NCBI GenBank assembly: GCA_964059195.1
Contig: CAXKWD010000005.1
Span: forward strand, 144,547,686 to 144,611,685
DNA length: 64,000 bases
Source of the DNA: Ectobius pallidus
Taxonomy: Eukaryota; Arthropoda; Insecta; Blattodea; Ectobiidae
Direction: 5' to 3'
This document shows, piece by piece, positions 41,660-53,560 of this stretch (its first letter is position 1; every line of letters begins with the position of its first letter). The notes under the pieces were generated by a model that was not told the origin of the DNA, did not search any database, and saw only the letters and a program-made list of their open reading frames with translations. A program made the position numbers and the translations under genes.

Positions 41660-42090
41660 GGGTAGATATTTTATGGGGATGTGACACGAAGATTTACGAC
41701 GAATTTCGCCTACTTTCTATGGCACTTTACATGGAAAATTTTCGTTTTTTTCGAGATTTTCTCGAAAGCGATTTTGTTTAAATTTTGTACACAAGTTACT
41801 TACACAACGAGCTAAACCTTTTATTCAAAACTTTTTTCTAAAAATGTTCTGAAGCATAGTTATAAACTAGCTCCAGTTCATAGAAACGCAATCTTGCCTG
41901 GTGAATACTAATTCTTTGCATCAGGATGAAACAACTGATTAAGCATTACTTGCAATGTGGCCTCCTATTCTATTATAGAATGTGGAATGATAAAGTAAGA
42001 TGTATTGCTCTTGTTACGGTAAAAACGTTATGTGCGTGTATTAAACCTACATCATATTATAAAATAATTGACATCCCAAAGAGCAAAATC
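41660..42090 (+). repeat. Unclassified interspersed repeat Y, copy 2
   Basis: Begins GGGGATGTGACACGAAGATT (cf. GGGGGTGTGACACAAAGATT at 53152), then ACGAGCTAAACC, CAATCTTGCCTGGTGAATAC, CTTGCAATGTGG. Aligns with 15785-16240 and 53140-53560. Confidence 0.55.
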
Positions 42091-42109
42091 GTAGGGGTAG
42101 GGTGAGGTA

Positions 42110-42190
42110 CTGTTTCAATGAGATTGGTGTCTCCAATGAGAGCTTTGCGTACCATTATGAAAATCTTGGGTTCGATTGCCGTCCAAGACA
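42110..42190 (+). mobile_element. Weak tRNA-like head
   Basis: TTGGGTTCGATTGCCGTCC is B-box-like and TGGTGTCTCCAATGAGAG could be an A box relic. Single copy, low confidence. Confidence 0.25.
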
Positions 42191-43214
42191 ATTTTTTCTT
42201 TATAGAATATAAGGTTTTATTAAATGCTTAGAAGAAATCAATGCAATATTGATTTTTTCACAACATATAGTTTTCAATTATAAGGACTATTCCACTCATA
42301 TGCCGCGTGTTTGATATTGACCAATAGCGTTTAGCAATTCCTCGGATATAGACCAATCACGATCGTTTATCTTATAAAATGCTTGCTATTAATATGAGGA
42401 AGGCATTTTATCTGATAAAATGGACTGCTCCTTACTGAACACCTAAGGCTCAGTGTACAGTGATTAATACGTCGCATGTTGCCATAAAACAGCACGAAAA
42501 CAGATTATTTTATACAACATAACTTGTTTGGAAATTGAAATAATATAAATGTACATCGAATAAAAACAAAATTTCAATTCGGTGCAAACCTGTTCGTGTG
42601 CTTTTATTCTGTTCTGCTGTTAACTTACCTGAATTAAGTTAACTACGATTGGTAGCACTGGTCACATGGTAACTCGAATCGTAGCACTGGACACAACGAG
42701 GACATGGTTACTCGAATCGATTCATGGATGGTTGATTCATAGTATGCCGTGAACTTACAGCCGTTAGTTTTGTCTTATATAAAAAGCACGAAAGTAATTA
42801 TTATTTGTATATTCCGTTACATTTTTATTCATGGAATAGTCTTAATAAACCCAACTCGAGTTGACGGGTTACATCAGATAAATTCGTCAACTCTCATGGT
42901 ATTACCTATGATAATCTCACCTTTCCTTTGTGTACATGCTTACAAGTAAATCCTGGTGGTCAGTGATGTAAGTAAATAAACCTGTATGACGTAAACAGCA
43001 TAGCCTACTGTGTTATAATCCTATTACCTGATACCCAATACTGACCCTTCGCACGTGCCGTTCTAGTTGAACACTGGAGAATTAATCACCACGTTATTAA
43101 ACAAAAGTTATATTGCGCAGTTGAATATTCACTTTGTCTTGACCTCTAGTTTTTCATTTCGTTCCCACGTTGTGAGCGTTCCAGATCACCTCTTAAACAT
43201 ATAGAGTTTTATTT
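42191..43214. other. Stretch without a gene
   Basis: Contains a local near-duplication (GTAGCACTGGTCACATGG and GTAGCACTGGACACAACG, 42651-42710) and nothing else recognised. Confidence 0.45.
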
Positions 43215-43490
43215 TCTCATAGGAGGCATCCCAGAAGCGAATGTTAATATCATTCCGCGCGTGCAAATTAATCGCAATTGTATAAACTATAGCTTATCGG
43301 CAAAAAATCTTGGCGTCTTTATGGATTAACATATAAACTGGAATAGTCAAGTATCACACGTCTGTAAAAATGAATATTCATTAATCCATTCTCTAGTTAA
43401 AAACATTTAACGGCTTCCTCCCTAGCGAACTAAAGAAAAATCTAGTCCAAACGCTGGCGATGCCTCATTTCGAATACTGACCAACTTAAA
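43215..43490 (+). pseudogene. LINE reverse transcriptase thumb fragment
   Basis: The plus strand reads IGGIPEANVNIIPRVQINRN, YSLSAKNLGVFMD, stop, HINWNSQVSHVCKNEYSLIH, SLVKNI, stop and a frame change, then LPSELKKNLVQTLAMPHFEY, stop. This is the AKNLGVxxDxxLxWxxHVxxVCxxxYxxLxxLxxxxxxLPxxLxKxLVQxLxxPHFxY stretch just after the catalytic domain of jockey/CR1-type LINE reverse transcriptases. At least three stops and one frameshift: long dead. Confidence 0.75.
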
Positions 43491-43545
43491 TCCCAACCTT
43501 ACTGTCAGACTTCAGCCTGCTTAGCTACCTGTAATTAGGACCACC

Positions 43546-43895
43546 TCGTCTATCATAGGCGTACCGAGGGGGGGTTTTGGGGGTTTGAACCCCCCCCCCA
43601 TTGATTAAAAAAAGGAAAATTGTATAATTTTTTAAAGTCTCCCCATAAATTACTTAATACAAGAATAAAGCGTGGGAAGCTTAAAACTCGTTATTTTGCG
43701 TCTTAATTTTTAAAATTTTTATTTTGCGTCTTAATTTTTAAAATATTCCGGGGGGAATCCCCGGAAGCTTGAAACTCGTTATTTTGCATCTTAATTTTTA
43801 AAATTTTTCGGGGGAGGACCCCCGGACCCCCCTCTCACTGGATGTTATAACCCCCCCCCCCATATGGTCGGCCTGGTTACGCCTATGTCGTCTAT
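43546..43895. mobile_element. MITE with G/C-run subtermini and 8-bp target duplication
   Basis: TCGTCTAT at 43546-43553 and 43888-43895. Element 43554-43887 has ends CATAGGCGTACCGAGG and, reverse-complemented, CATAGGCGTAACCAGG. Inside the ends are runs GGGGGGGTTTTGGGGG and CCCCCCCCCC. The centre repeats CTCGTTATTTTGCGTCTTAA, TTTTTAAAAT three times. An 8-bp duplication suggests hAT, but the CATAGGCG end is not the usual CAG..., so the superfamily is left open. Confidence 0.75.
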
Positions 43896-45874
43896 ATAGG
43901 CTAAATAGGAAGCCGCCTAGGGAGGAAAATTTTAGAAACTTTAAGGGCGGCAACACATAGATTAAAAAAAAATCCCTTTAGGCAGGCCTACAGGCTGAGG
44001 TAGATTTCGAAGTACTTTTGGTTTAATTTATTGTCGCTGCGCAGCACTCTTCCTCTTTAGCCTTGGCGTGACAAACCCGCAATAATAACTGAAAAAGAGG
44101 AAATAGCACTTTTTCAAACATTAAAATCTCGCCTTATATGAAAGATATCGATAAACTAGTTATTGATTTGTAGAGTACTCATCAAGAGCTTTTCAACGAT
44201 ACCTCACAAGACGTGGTTTCAAAAATTTCGAATTTCCATCTCCCCACCTCCCACCCCCACTCGTACCCCCAAAACCCCCGAATCGTTGGTGTCACTGTGA
44301 AGTCCATAGTGAGTACTCTGATTTATTCAAACAAAGTTTCACTCTATACTTCATAGCGGCCGATATGTAAATTTTTCAACATTTCAACCCCCTCCCCCGA
44401 CCCCACCCTTGGGCCAGTTTTGCTCATTAACGAACTTGTCCGAACTATTGGGCCTAGAAATAACATAATAAAATTTGGTTCAAATATCTTCAAAATTACG
44501 GCTGCTAGCGTGTAAAGATATATATAATATATAAATATATATACGGTATATAGGCCTATACACAAAGAAATTGAACGGGCGGTGGTTTCATACTTAGGGA
44601 GGCATGAAACTTAAAGATATATAAGAATTTTTTCGAAAATCATGACATGGTATCGATTGCAATAGGTAGATATTTCTTCGAAATCTACCTAAAATAAAAT
44701 GCATTTGTTATCCCTATACTATCTTGATATGTTATAGCGTATTCATAAATACAAGCTTTTCTCAGACTAGGGAAATTCAAATCTATTTTATTTAACCACT
44801 TACCAATATCAGGCTAGAGAACATGAAATTCCATGTTTAATCAAGTGATAAAAAATGGAATGGCTGAGGTGGCAATTTAGAGGGGCGCCGAAATTATTTC
44901 TCACCTAGGACGTCATAACACTTAGAGGCGGCCCTGCCTGTAATAGTACATATTCACAGGAAAAGGTTGGATGCACTCTGACAGGTGATAATAAGATGGT
45001 ATTACTTTTCATTATATATCCAGGCGGCTTCAAAGGAATAAACCATTAAGTCGGTGTTTCTTTATGTCGCTATTGATTTCCGCTTTCCAAAACAAAAGGA
45101 ACGTTGCAATATTCTCTCATTGTTATCACTTCAAACGTGTTATTTTTTACTGTAACTAGAACTTGAAACCCCGCGTTTCACTGCACGTGGAGTGGACGAG
45201 TAGCTGTCACAGCCGTCACAGGACATTCTTAGATTTTGATTGGCTCAGGTAACTAGCTGATAGGTGTGTAAAAATAAAGAACATGGGTTGAGCTGTCTGC
45301 AAACTTTTTCTCCTAACAAGAGGAAGCCGCCTGGGTATGCAAAAAATAACTGAATTACAGCTTTATTTAAACTTCTGCATCATCTACGCCAGTAATAATT
45401 ATTAGGTTTGGATGAGCTGGTTGCTGCATATGTACCTTCGCCCACCTCTTTAAACAAAATAAACAAATGAGCAGAGTACCAAGGTCTGCTCTCACGTTTT
45501 CTACTGTTTTCATTCCTGTCTGCGTTAAATCAGAGTCGCTTGGTCTACGTGACCAACACCATAAAGCTTTTTGTGTTTGCTTTCATATTGCAGTTTTGCA
45601 TTCCTCATTCCTTACAATACCTTCAGCGTTCTCTCGTACATTACAGTATTTGAGTTTAACGTTGCACGTATTGTGTTATACAAATCCTCCAAAGAAAATA
45701 AAGGACCATAAACAAATAATACAGTTACAGAAGGGGAATAAGTTTGTTTAGATATCGAACACAGTCCTTCCTGTTGCATTGCGTTAACTCGCTGAGATAT
45801 AAGTTACGGTACCACTGAGATATACGGTAGTTGATTGTTTTACCCATTTTCCCGTTTTCTTAAATGTCAAGTTG

Positions 45875-45900
45875 TTATTATTATTATTATTATTATTATT
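45875..45900 (+). repeat. (TTA)n microsatellite
   Basis: Nine uninterrupted units. Confidence 0.9.
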
Positions 45901-46378
45901 AAAGAATATTAAAATCGTAATATAACTAAGCACTAATCTTCTTGCTACTAATGTTTAAGTGTTTCACTGAAAGGGTGAAAACATAATTTTTGCAATTAAA
46001 TAATTTAAAACGTAGGAAAGTAATAAAAGAAGATTACTTACTTATATATTTACTCAGTGACCAGGTGCAATAATTCTTAATAATGTTCAAGGAATGTTAT
46101 ATTTTTATGGAACCCGCTTAGGCTACATAAACCCGCCATTCAACTCTAATCACTGAAACTCAATCTCTTACATATTTAAATTAATGACAATTTATTATTC
46201 AATAGCAAAATCAATATTGAAGCCAGTAATTCTTCCTGGAATACTTTGGTCTTATATCCTTGCTCACTAACAGCCAAACATATGGAAAACCCTTTTTGTG
46301 GTCATTTTAATTTCCGTAAGCGCTGATTTCCGTAGTCTCTTCTTCACCTTCCTATTTAATTTTGAGTTAGTGATAATC

Positions 46379-46410
46379 TAATAATAATAATAATAACAAT
46401 AATAATAATA
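46379..46410 (+). repeat. (ATA)n microsatellite, interrupted
   Basis: About ten ATA units with one ACA interruption. Confidence 0.85.
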
Positions 46411-46959
46411 CGTTTCATTTAATATAATTAAAGGATCAAGGTAAGTACATGCAATTGCATCGCTTATAATTATGCATGTGAGTCGAAGATTGATTGCTAA
46501 TAGTCACAATACATAGGCTATGTAGAATTTCACTGAAACACACCACTTTTACCTGATATTAGTTGGACAGTCAACATCACCACAATATTGCCTCAACAAC
46601 AATAATAATTAAATAAGCAATCTTTACCTAACGGTCTAACACAGCGTAAGTGGCATAAAGTTTCACTATTTCAATTATATAAACGTGTTACCACTATAAA
46701 GTCAAAAGATTGTGCTACAGATGTAATATAGTAGCATATATTGTTGTTATTATTGCAATAGGTTTAATCCCGCAACATTCAGTGGATGCCGTCGGATGGC
46801 CGACGCATGTGCACATTAACTAAAATCAGTTAGTGACAAAGGTGTTATGAATTGAGAATGTGCGCAAGCGTCGGACGTGTGATGACCGTTGTTAAATGTT
46901 GCTGTAAACCTACCAATTAATGCAGTCTAACTACTGATATATTCGTTTTGTAATAGTTT

Positions 46960-47225
46960 TATGAAGCAAGTGGTAAAAACAAGGTTTTATTTTGCTACTA
47001 GGAAGTTTGCTATCAGCCCATAAGGGCGGATGTAGCAATCCTATGAGCAAAATAAAATCATTTTACCATATGTGTATCATACTGTTTTCAGCAGACAGCC
47101 GTTAAAATTTGCGAAATATTAATTTGGGAGCTTTCCATTTGTCTGCCATCTTGCGCAGATAGAGGCTATCGATTTTCTGGTGCATGTCTGCCAACATAAG
47201 AGACTGGACAAAGCTTTTCAGCAAC
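46960..47225 (-). repeat. Unclassified interspersed repeat X, copy 2
   Basis: On the minus strand, GCTGAAAAGCTTTGTCCAG, GACATGCACCAGAAAATCG, then CACATATGGTAAAATGATTT, TTGCTCATAGGATTGCTAC, CGCCCTTATGGGCTG, in the same order as 12640-12990. Confidence 0.55.
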
Positions 47226-47284
47226 CAAGTAACAATTCCTTGGAATTAAACTAAATTAAAGTAAACTCCGTGGCTCTACATATC

Positions 47285-47375
47285 TAGAGGGATTAGGCCT
47301 ACCATCCGATCGCTGCGTCATCTACCATACGCAGATGGCAGGATTGGGGCATGTGGTCAGCATTCTTTGTGACTA
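47285..47375 (-). mobile_element. SINE family 3, 3' fragment
   Basis: On the minus strand TGCTGACCACATGCCCCAAT, CCTGCCATCTGCGTATGG, TAGATGACGCAGCGATCGG, matching 26290-26370 with few differences. A TAGGCCTA octamer lies in it. Confidence 0.7.
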
Positions 47376-49445
47376 CTGTGAGAAGTTTAACATTTAAAAA
47401 GACGTAATGATTTTCAATAATCTAATTTGTTATAAAACTGAGTTTTTTTTCAAATTTATTTATTTAAGGTCGCTTTTTAACTGAGTTTATTTAATAATCA
47501 TATGCCAATATTCTAATCTAAAAGAGTATTTTCATTGTGACTGAAAGCATAGTTGCTAAGCCTGGAGTGTTATAATTTCAAAGCACTCAGTGGCATAATT
47601 TTAAAAATGCTTCTTTTATCTTCGAGTGTCTAAAGATGTTTGCTGTATTTATCTCCTTACAAATTCATTGTGTATGTTAATATGGGAAAAAGAATACTTT
47701 TTGGTAAAAAATAACTTCATTTACTGAATATTTTCCTAAATGAACTCACACCAACATTCGAAATCAGGAAGCTTAAGCACGTTTAATATCATTTCGCATG
47801 AGATAGAATGCAGTAAATAGTGAATCCTAAAATCACGGTGTATGAATTTCAAGGTTTAGTACGTGGAAATGTTCTTGAGTGAAGTGGAGGGGGGTATAGG
47901 ATTTTATCAATAAACTTATACCGAATTTAATGTATTCCTCGAAGAATAGGCTATCCGAAACACACGTCACTTGTTTGATTACATCTCTAATATATTTCGA
48001 GAAAACACTGTCATTGTCATTCCGTTTCCGGAAATCCTTTAATTCAATTCAGCGCCCTGTCCAGAGTTCTATTCACTTCCTACATCCCACCACACGTCCA
48101 GAACAAGGAAAATCTTCACAGAAGAACAGTCCAGTTTCTATTGAGCGGGTTATTAGGGAACTGGGGATTTGGCACGGATGAATGTTTTCGCAGCTTCCTA
48201 GGAACCAAATGTGGGAAGTTTATACGTTCATTTATAGTGCTTAAGGATGAATCGTTACAGAAGGAATTATGTTGACCATTTTGGTGTATAGTGTTAACAC
48301 CTCATTAATAATATTCGAGCTCAGCAGACACGGAAGTCGATGTGTAAGAGACGCCACTAGTTCTATTCTGTTTATATCAAAATTTCTTAGATATTTCCTC
48401 AAAGATTCAAGCTCTCTTGTATGAAATTTATAGTAAACACTCTTGAACTGAAAAAATTAAACTTTCTATCTATGATTTATTGCATTCGGGTCATGCCAAA
48501 AGATTTCCACGTCTTCCAAGTCATAATTAATTAGTAGGACAAGGGATTTAATGACTATGAAATAATGAAAAAATCAAAATAAAAAATGCATTTACGACCT
48601 AAAGTAGTGAAAAGGTCCAAAATTTAAAAGAATACCAATAAATGTACCATTATTATTTATAATTCGTTTTTCTTAAGTAATAAATTGCTAAAAACAATTT
48701 AAAGGATGTCAGTGCATATATATGAACTTACATTATAAAACACACTTATTTTGTTACTAAAGAAGTAAGTAAATTTATACTATTTGACACCCTTAGCGAA
48801 AAATAAATATTGGCATATCCATCAAATTGCCTCTTGCATATATGTTCCATTTAAAAAGAAATTTTAAAAAAATCTTTATTGCTACAAGACAAAGTGATGT
48901 GTGTTTACAATAAACCTGAATTAAATTGAGCTGTGAACACTTGGCGGAGATTCTCAAATAAGAACGATTTTCTGTTGTCTGAAAGTAACGATTTGTGCAT
49001 GAAAAGTTCTCTTTACCTCCACTGAAATATGACCTAAAAATGCCAGAAATGACAAATCTCTTTCAAATTGAAGACAAATGCATTATACACACTTATGTAA
49101 GTTATGAGTATATTCGAACCATCTGTTAACCTTTCATATAAAAAAGATTCAAAATCATCAAATGCCCTGCCCTATTAATTAGCAATGCCTCATACTTGTG
49201 CATTGTTTGTTTCGAAGGCCTCTTGGATACATGGAGTTAGTCCCATGGTGTATTTTAAACTTAAAGGCATATTTATGTTCATGGAAATTTAAAATTCGTA
49301 ACAACATATACGGTCAGTATCCTGAACACAAGTGGAAATTCCTGAGATTAAATTTATACACATAAGAAGGTATTTGCCCCGTTGGTTTCTAAAACCGCTT
49401 TGTTGACTGTTGATACTGTGCTTTAATGGTCTATAGTCCATTTAT
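47376..49445. other. Two kilobases without a gene
   Basis: AT-rich. An 83-codon plus frame at 47930-48181, in a GC-richer patch, has no recognisable motif. Nothing else seen. Confidence 0.5.
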
Positions 49446-49501
49446 ATTATTTATCCATGCTTTGAACGTTTATATCATTTATCCATGCTTTGAACATTAT
49501 A
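49446..49501 (+). repeat. Two-copy tandem repeat, about 29 bp
   Basis: TTTATCCATGCTTTGAACGT and TTTATCCATGCTTTGAACAT with a TATAT-type spacer. Confidence 0.85.
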
Positions 49502-50347
49502 AAATTGTGTAATTCAATCTACAAAATTAAGTCTGTATAGGACGGAATGGAGGTAATGACAAAGAGAGGGTTGCAAATAGAGATCAATAAAGGCAGAAGG
49601 AGATATAGAGAAGAGAATTGCTGTAACAGTTTTTCTTAAAGAGGCCAACACTGTTACCAATTTGCTTAAAAATAAAGCTTTTGAAATTCCTTTGATAATC
49701 GTTTGTTATAACTTATTTAATTAACACTCTCTTTTCTTCCAAAGTTGTAAAACTTCCGTCATGTGCTTTCCAGTTCCTACAGGCTGTTGATTAAACCTTT
49801 TTCAAGAATCTCATTTGCCTCCATTATCTAGCATACAAACCAATTTGTTTCCTACATCGGTACAGATTTTATTTCCTTTGTTTAGCACCATTTTCTTTAA
49901 CATTGAGAGTTCAGTGACCTCGGAATTTCCATCCTGTTCCAGCTCGTATTTCAAACTACTATTTTGTTAACCCGGAAGTTTTTCTTCACCCCCACTGCAT
50001 TAGCCGAATGTGTTGTGTTCACGGTACATGTGCTTTTTAGAGACGTTGTTGGTAGAAATTCACGAATGTCGATTTCAGTTTTTATTACAGTAGAAGGTTA
50101 CAGAATTTCTCCATTTGTTTTCCTCTATAAAAAGGGGATCAGCTTCACGTATGCCCGTTCGCTCCTGAATGTTAGGAAGGTAAATTTGAAGTTTTTTATT
50201 TTTTATTTACAGCACCGGTATGCAAATAGACACTTCTTGGAGCGTGCAACAATGATGATTGCAAATGGCTACTAATTTCAATTGGCGTTACCGTCACCAA
50301 CTGTCTCATGGCTATTTTTTCCTCAGTGTTATATTCTAACAATGTAT
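49502..50347. other. Stretch without a gene
   Basis: A 103-codon plus frame (49964-50275) has no recognisable motif or splice context. Nothing else seen. Confidence 0.45.
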
Positions 50348-50430
50348 CGAAGGAATTTTTCTCCTATAATATTCTCATGTAATGTCCAACAGAGACAATA
50401 ATCTGGGTTCATGAATACATATATATCCAT
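50348..50430 (+). mobile_element. SINE family 1, headless copy
   Basis: GAAGGAATTTTTCTCCTATA, ATATTCTCATGTAATGTCC, AACAGAGACAATAATCTGG, TTCATGAATACATAT: the body only, starting just where the tRNA-like head ends in the other copies. Confidence 0.8.
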
Positions 50431-50587
50431 TTTGAATGTTACTGTACAATAACAGTGGAAGCCCGGTCACAAAAATCACTAATTACTGTGCGTCACAGTG
50501 CGTCACATATGACTTCACTTGTCTGTCAGTAAGGTAGACTATTAAGCGTAAATTACTCATAGGAGAGAGGTTCCATCTGGCGCTGTG

Positions 50588-50745
50588 AAGTGAACTCTGG
50601 CTTAGCTCAGTTGGCAGAGCAGTGACACGGATAGCCATTGATCGTGGGTTCAAATCCCAGTATCAGAGGAATTTTTCTCCTAAAATATTCTCATTTAATG
50701 TCCAACAGAGACAATAATCTTTGTTTCATGAATACATGATGTCCA
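50588..50745 (+). mobile_element. SINE family 1, complete head and body
   Basis: GAACTCTGGCTTAGCTCAGT, TGGCAGAGCAGTGACACGG, GTGGGTTCAAATCCCAG, TATCAGAGGAATTTTTCTCC, ATATTCTCATTTAATGTCC, AACAGAGACAATAATC. Same family as 39196-39360 in the opposite orientation. It sits 160 bp after a headless copy in the same orientation. Confidence 0.85.
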
Positions 50746-51635
50746 TAATGTTTCTAAAGACACACTGTTGTGTTTCTTTTATTGAGTTTGTTTAAGTATG
50801 GTATAAATTATTACACTGGTCTGAAAAAACAAATTCCTTGCTCCGTGTAGATATTATACAAGCCCAGGTTTTAATGTCGAGTTCAAATGCGGGATTAAAT
50901 TGCTGTAACGCCATTAAGATTAATATAATAAAAGCTAGTTTCGTAATTTTCATATGAGTGTCTTAAATATCCATTATAAGAGATAATGTTTTTTCGACCA
51001 TAATTAAACGTCTAAGTTTTGAGTTTTTTTTATATCTCGTAGGCCTAATTGAAGAAGCTAAGACTCTTGGACAACAGCTCTTAATAGTTCTCGTCTTTTC
51101 CGAAAGGTATGCAGACCGCATGGTTAATCTTGCCGCTTTAACTTCAAACAACGCACATTAAAACACACGAAATAAACTCAGATTAGTATAATATTTGAAT
51201 TAACACGAACAGAATTGATTTTATTTTAGATAAAGGTTCATTACGCAGTTACATTTGCCGCTCTCAAAGTTTCAAGATCGTTCTATTTTCGATAATAATC
51301 ACCTGTGTTATGATGAAAATCTGTATCCTAATGGATATCATTATGGTTCCGTTATGCACATGTCATAAGCGTAGGCCTATTATAATATGGTAAAACAAAA
51401 AAGGTCATTACGAGACTGTGATTACCCGTTGTTACCATGTTTCAGATCAGAGGAATCCAGGCGTTGTGTACAAGAGTAACACATTAGTTGCACCCAATAA
51501 ACTTGTCATTTCCAGACTTCTACATTATTGCTCATGCGAGGAACTTCTCTCACTTCTCCTGCAGCTGTCTTGAGAAAATAGGAAAATGTATTGTTCAAGA
51601 AATATGCAAATAAGGTTGACTACGAGTTTATGACC
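50746..51635. other. Stretch without a gene
   Basis: Nothing recognised; two TAGGCCTA octamers (51040, 51372). Confidence 0.5.
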
Positions 51636-52022
51636 CACTAAACCGATGGTCTTCAACTCGCGGCCCGTGGCTTAATTTTTGTCGACCCGCAAGCATGTAT
51701 TAATGTTAACTACAATGTCAATATTGACAGTTTAGTTATGAAACAGTGTCAGGTCTCACAATCAATTCAATATTGTTACTGTGCTTTGTGTTATTGATTA
51801 ACATTGCAAAGTGGAAGGCAAAATATTAAACACACGAATGTATAATGTTAAGTAATCCCTACAAATACTGTAATTTAATTGATATATTTTTGTTATGTAA
51901 GTATCAATAAATGTAAGTTATGTAAGTATCAATAATTCAATAAACCAATGCGGCCCGATAGTCTTTCACCAAAAAGAAAATGGCCCTTTAATTAAAAAAG
52001 TTCGAAGACCAGTACACTAAAC
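51636..52022. mobile_element. hAT-like MITE 1 with 8-bp target duplication
   Basis: CACTAAAC flanks 51644-52014 on both sides (51636-51643 and 52015-52022). The ends are ATGGTCTTCAACTCGCGGCC and, reverse-complemented, CTGGTCTTCGAAC, with GCGGCCCG near both tips. A direct repeat TATGTAAGTATCAATAA lies inside (51893, 51918). CTGGTCTTCAA-type ends with 8-bp duplication fit hAT (Charlie-like) MITEs. Confidence 0.65.
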
Positions 52023-52289
52023 CAGCGTTTCTCAACCTATGGTCCGCGGACCACTTGTGGTCCGCGAAGATGGTGCAGATGGTCCGCAGACATAATTTAA
52101 AATATCATGAAGCAAGTGGAAAGTAAAGAAGTAAAATTTTTTCACATATTTCGTTATAATTAATACCCCAGATATTAAGAATATAGGCCTTCTTTTAAAA
52201 ATGGAATGTAAAATTAAGTGTCCGTAAAATTTTTTTAGACATTTTAGAGGTCCTCGGGTTCAAAAAGGTTGAAAAACGCTGCACTAAAC
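52015..52289. mobile_element. hAT MITE 2 in the same target, 8-bp duplication
   Basis: Element 52023-52281 (259 bp) has ends CAGCGTTTCTCAACCT and, reverse-complemented, CAGCGTTTTTCAACCT. CACTAAAC flanks it (52015-52022 and 52282-52289). It is a shorter, inverted relative of the hAT at 30318-30863: GGTCCGCGGACC, GTGCAGATGGTCCGCAGACA, ATCATGAAGCAAGTGG, AAAGTAAAGAAG are shared. Confidence 0.85.
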
Positions 52290-52387
52290 CATCTGGAAGA
52301 AACCTGGAATCAACATTGCAATTTGAGTCTCAGCTTTCGTGTCTCTTTTTACAAAAGCAGCATTTAAAATACATAAAATTTTGTATT

Positions 52388-52965
52388 ACTTCCTCTACCC
52401 GTACCATAGGTCCTATAGGTAGAGTAGTGTAGTGTAAGTGTTTATTACAATAATAAACTTTTTACAAATTCCAATGCAAACAGTCGCATGGGTCCGCATG
52501 GACCGTACATGCTTACGCAAAAACACACAAAAAAAGAACAAATAATATAAATACAAAATAACACAAACAAACTAAATCTATTCCTCACCCTCCACACCCG
52601 CTCTCCAATTCGTCGCTTTTTCAAACCTGAGCTGTCTCGCCTTCATTAAAAACTTCCCAATGCCTTCCTCAACGTTTTTTCCCGTCAGTAACTCCAAACA
52701 TTTCCGTTGATCCCTATTTGATTCCATAAAAGATAATGGTAAATATTTTCCCCTCCAATTTTCCAAACCTTCACAATTCGCCAAAATATGAAACCATGAT
52801 TCTTCCCCCTTACGTAATGGACAAACTCTCATTCCGTTTTCATCTATGATCTTAATCATTCTCCACGCACCGAGTCTAATCCAAGCGAGGCCTAGTTTAC
52901 TGACTTTAGATCCTTTTCCTATGTAGTGCTCCTTCCCCCACTCAGAGGAAGAAGACTATATTGAT
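52388..52965 (-). pseudogene. LINE ORF2 C-terminus and 3' UTR
   Basis: The minus strand is open from about 52962 to 52578: SSSSEWGKEHYIGKGSKVS, KLGLAWIRLGAWRMI, CPLRKGEESWFHILANCEG, LLTGKNVEEGIGKFL, ending VEGEE, stop. The motif order (LAxxRLGxWR...CPLCxxxEExxHxLxxC...) is the C-terminal zinc-knuckle region of R1/jockey-type LINEs; here the second cysteine is R and the knuckle is degenerate. The 3' UTR continues to about 52388 and shares CGCATGGGTCCGCATGGACC with 23200. No start codon; 5' truncated near 52965. Confidence 0.7.
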
Positions 52966-53139
52966 ATTGAGTTAGACCCCGAGGTTCGATATCGAGTTTT
53001 AGCATAAATAGCCCCACACGTTTCCAGACATCCTGAATACAAAAATGCTATTTAAACAAACATGTCTGTCCATCTATATATCCATGAACAGCCTAGCTCG
53101 TTAATGAAAAGTATTATAAAAAAGAATATATATTTTGGT

Positions 53140-53560
53140 TAGGATTTTCAGGGGGTGTGACACAAAGATTGCTGACGACTGTTTCTTATTTTTAAAAACT
53201 TCATGATTCCAGATTTTCACGAAAATGGCTTGGAGGGTGCCAAGTGCCGTTCATAGAAACAGTCTTGCCTGGTGAACGATAAATCTTTCCATCAGTCTGA
53301 AAAACTGAATACGTACTTCTTGCAATACGGTCAGAATTGCAACGTGAGAAAGGTTTGTTGTCCATGCTTAGGGTAAAGAAAGTGCATTAATCAGATTTTA
53401 TTTGGGTTGTACATCTTTCGGGGATGCGACTTTCTGACCAATTTTACGTCGACTTTACATTGAGAAAATTTTATTTTCTTCATTTTCTGGCAAACGGTTT
53501 TAACGATTTTGTTTAATTTTCCTAAATAGTTTACTTAGTATGCATAATATTATACACGGT
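53140..53560 (+). repeat. Unclassified interspersed repeat Y, copy 3
   Basis: GGGGGTGTGACACAAAGATT, GCCGTTCATAGAAACAGTC, TTGCCTGGTGAACGATAAAT, CTTGCAATACGG, TTTATTTGGGTTGTACATC, CGGGGATGCGACTTTCTGA. Best overall guide to the family's extent, about 420 bp. No ends defined. Confidence 0.55.

Larger units (their letters stand above)
43896..46959. other. Three kilobases without a supported gene
   Basis: Two GC-richer patches (43900-44060, 44860-44945) contain GCCGCC-type motifs that may be ends of a diverged element. Frames at 44344-44565 (minus) and 45467-45751 (plus) show no family motif. An inverted repeat GTCGGATGGCCGACGCATG / AATGTGCGCAAGCGTCGGAC lies at 46790-46875. No gene called. Confidence 0.45.

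Noticed and set aside
43896..44945. Possible TIR element with GCCGCC-type ends
   Set aside because: The inverted similarity between the two ends was too weak by eye to define boundaries.
45467..45751. 94-codon plus-strand frame
   Set aside because: No motif, no splice or promoter support, ordinary composition for chance frames here.
49964..50275. 103-codon plus-strand frame
   Set aside because: Hydrophobic, AT-driven, no motif or copies.
50598..50665. tRNA gene candidate (also 39285-39355 minus)
   Set aside because: A and B boxes are present but no proper anticodon arm forms, and the conserved downstream body in several copies shows they are SINEs.
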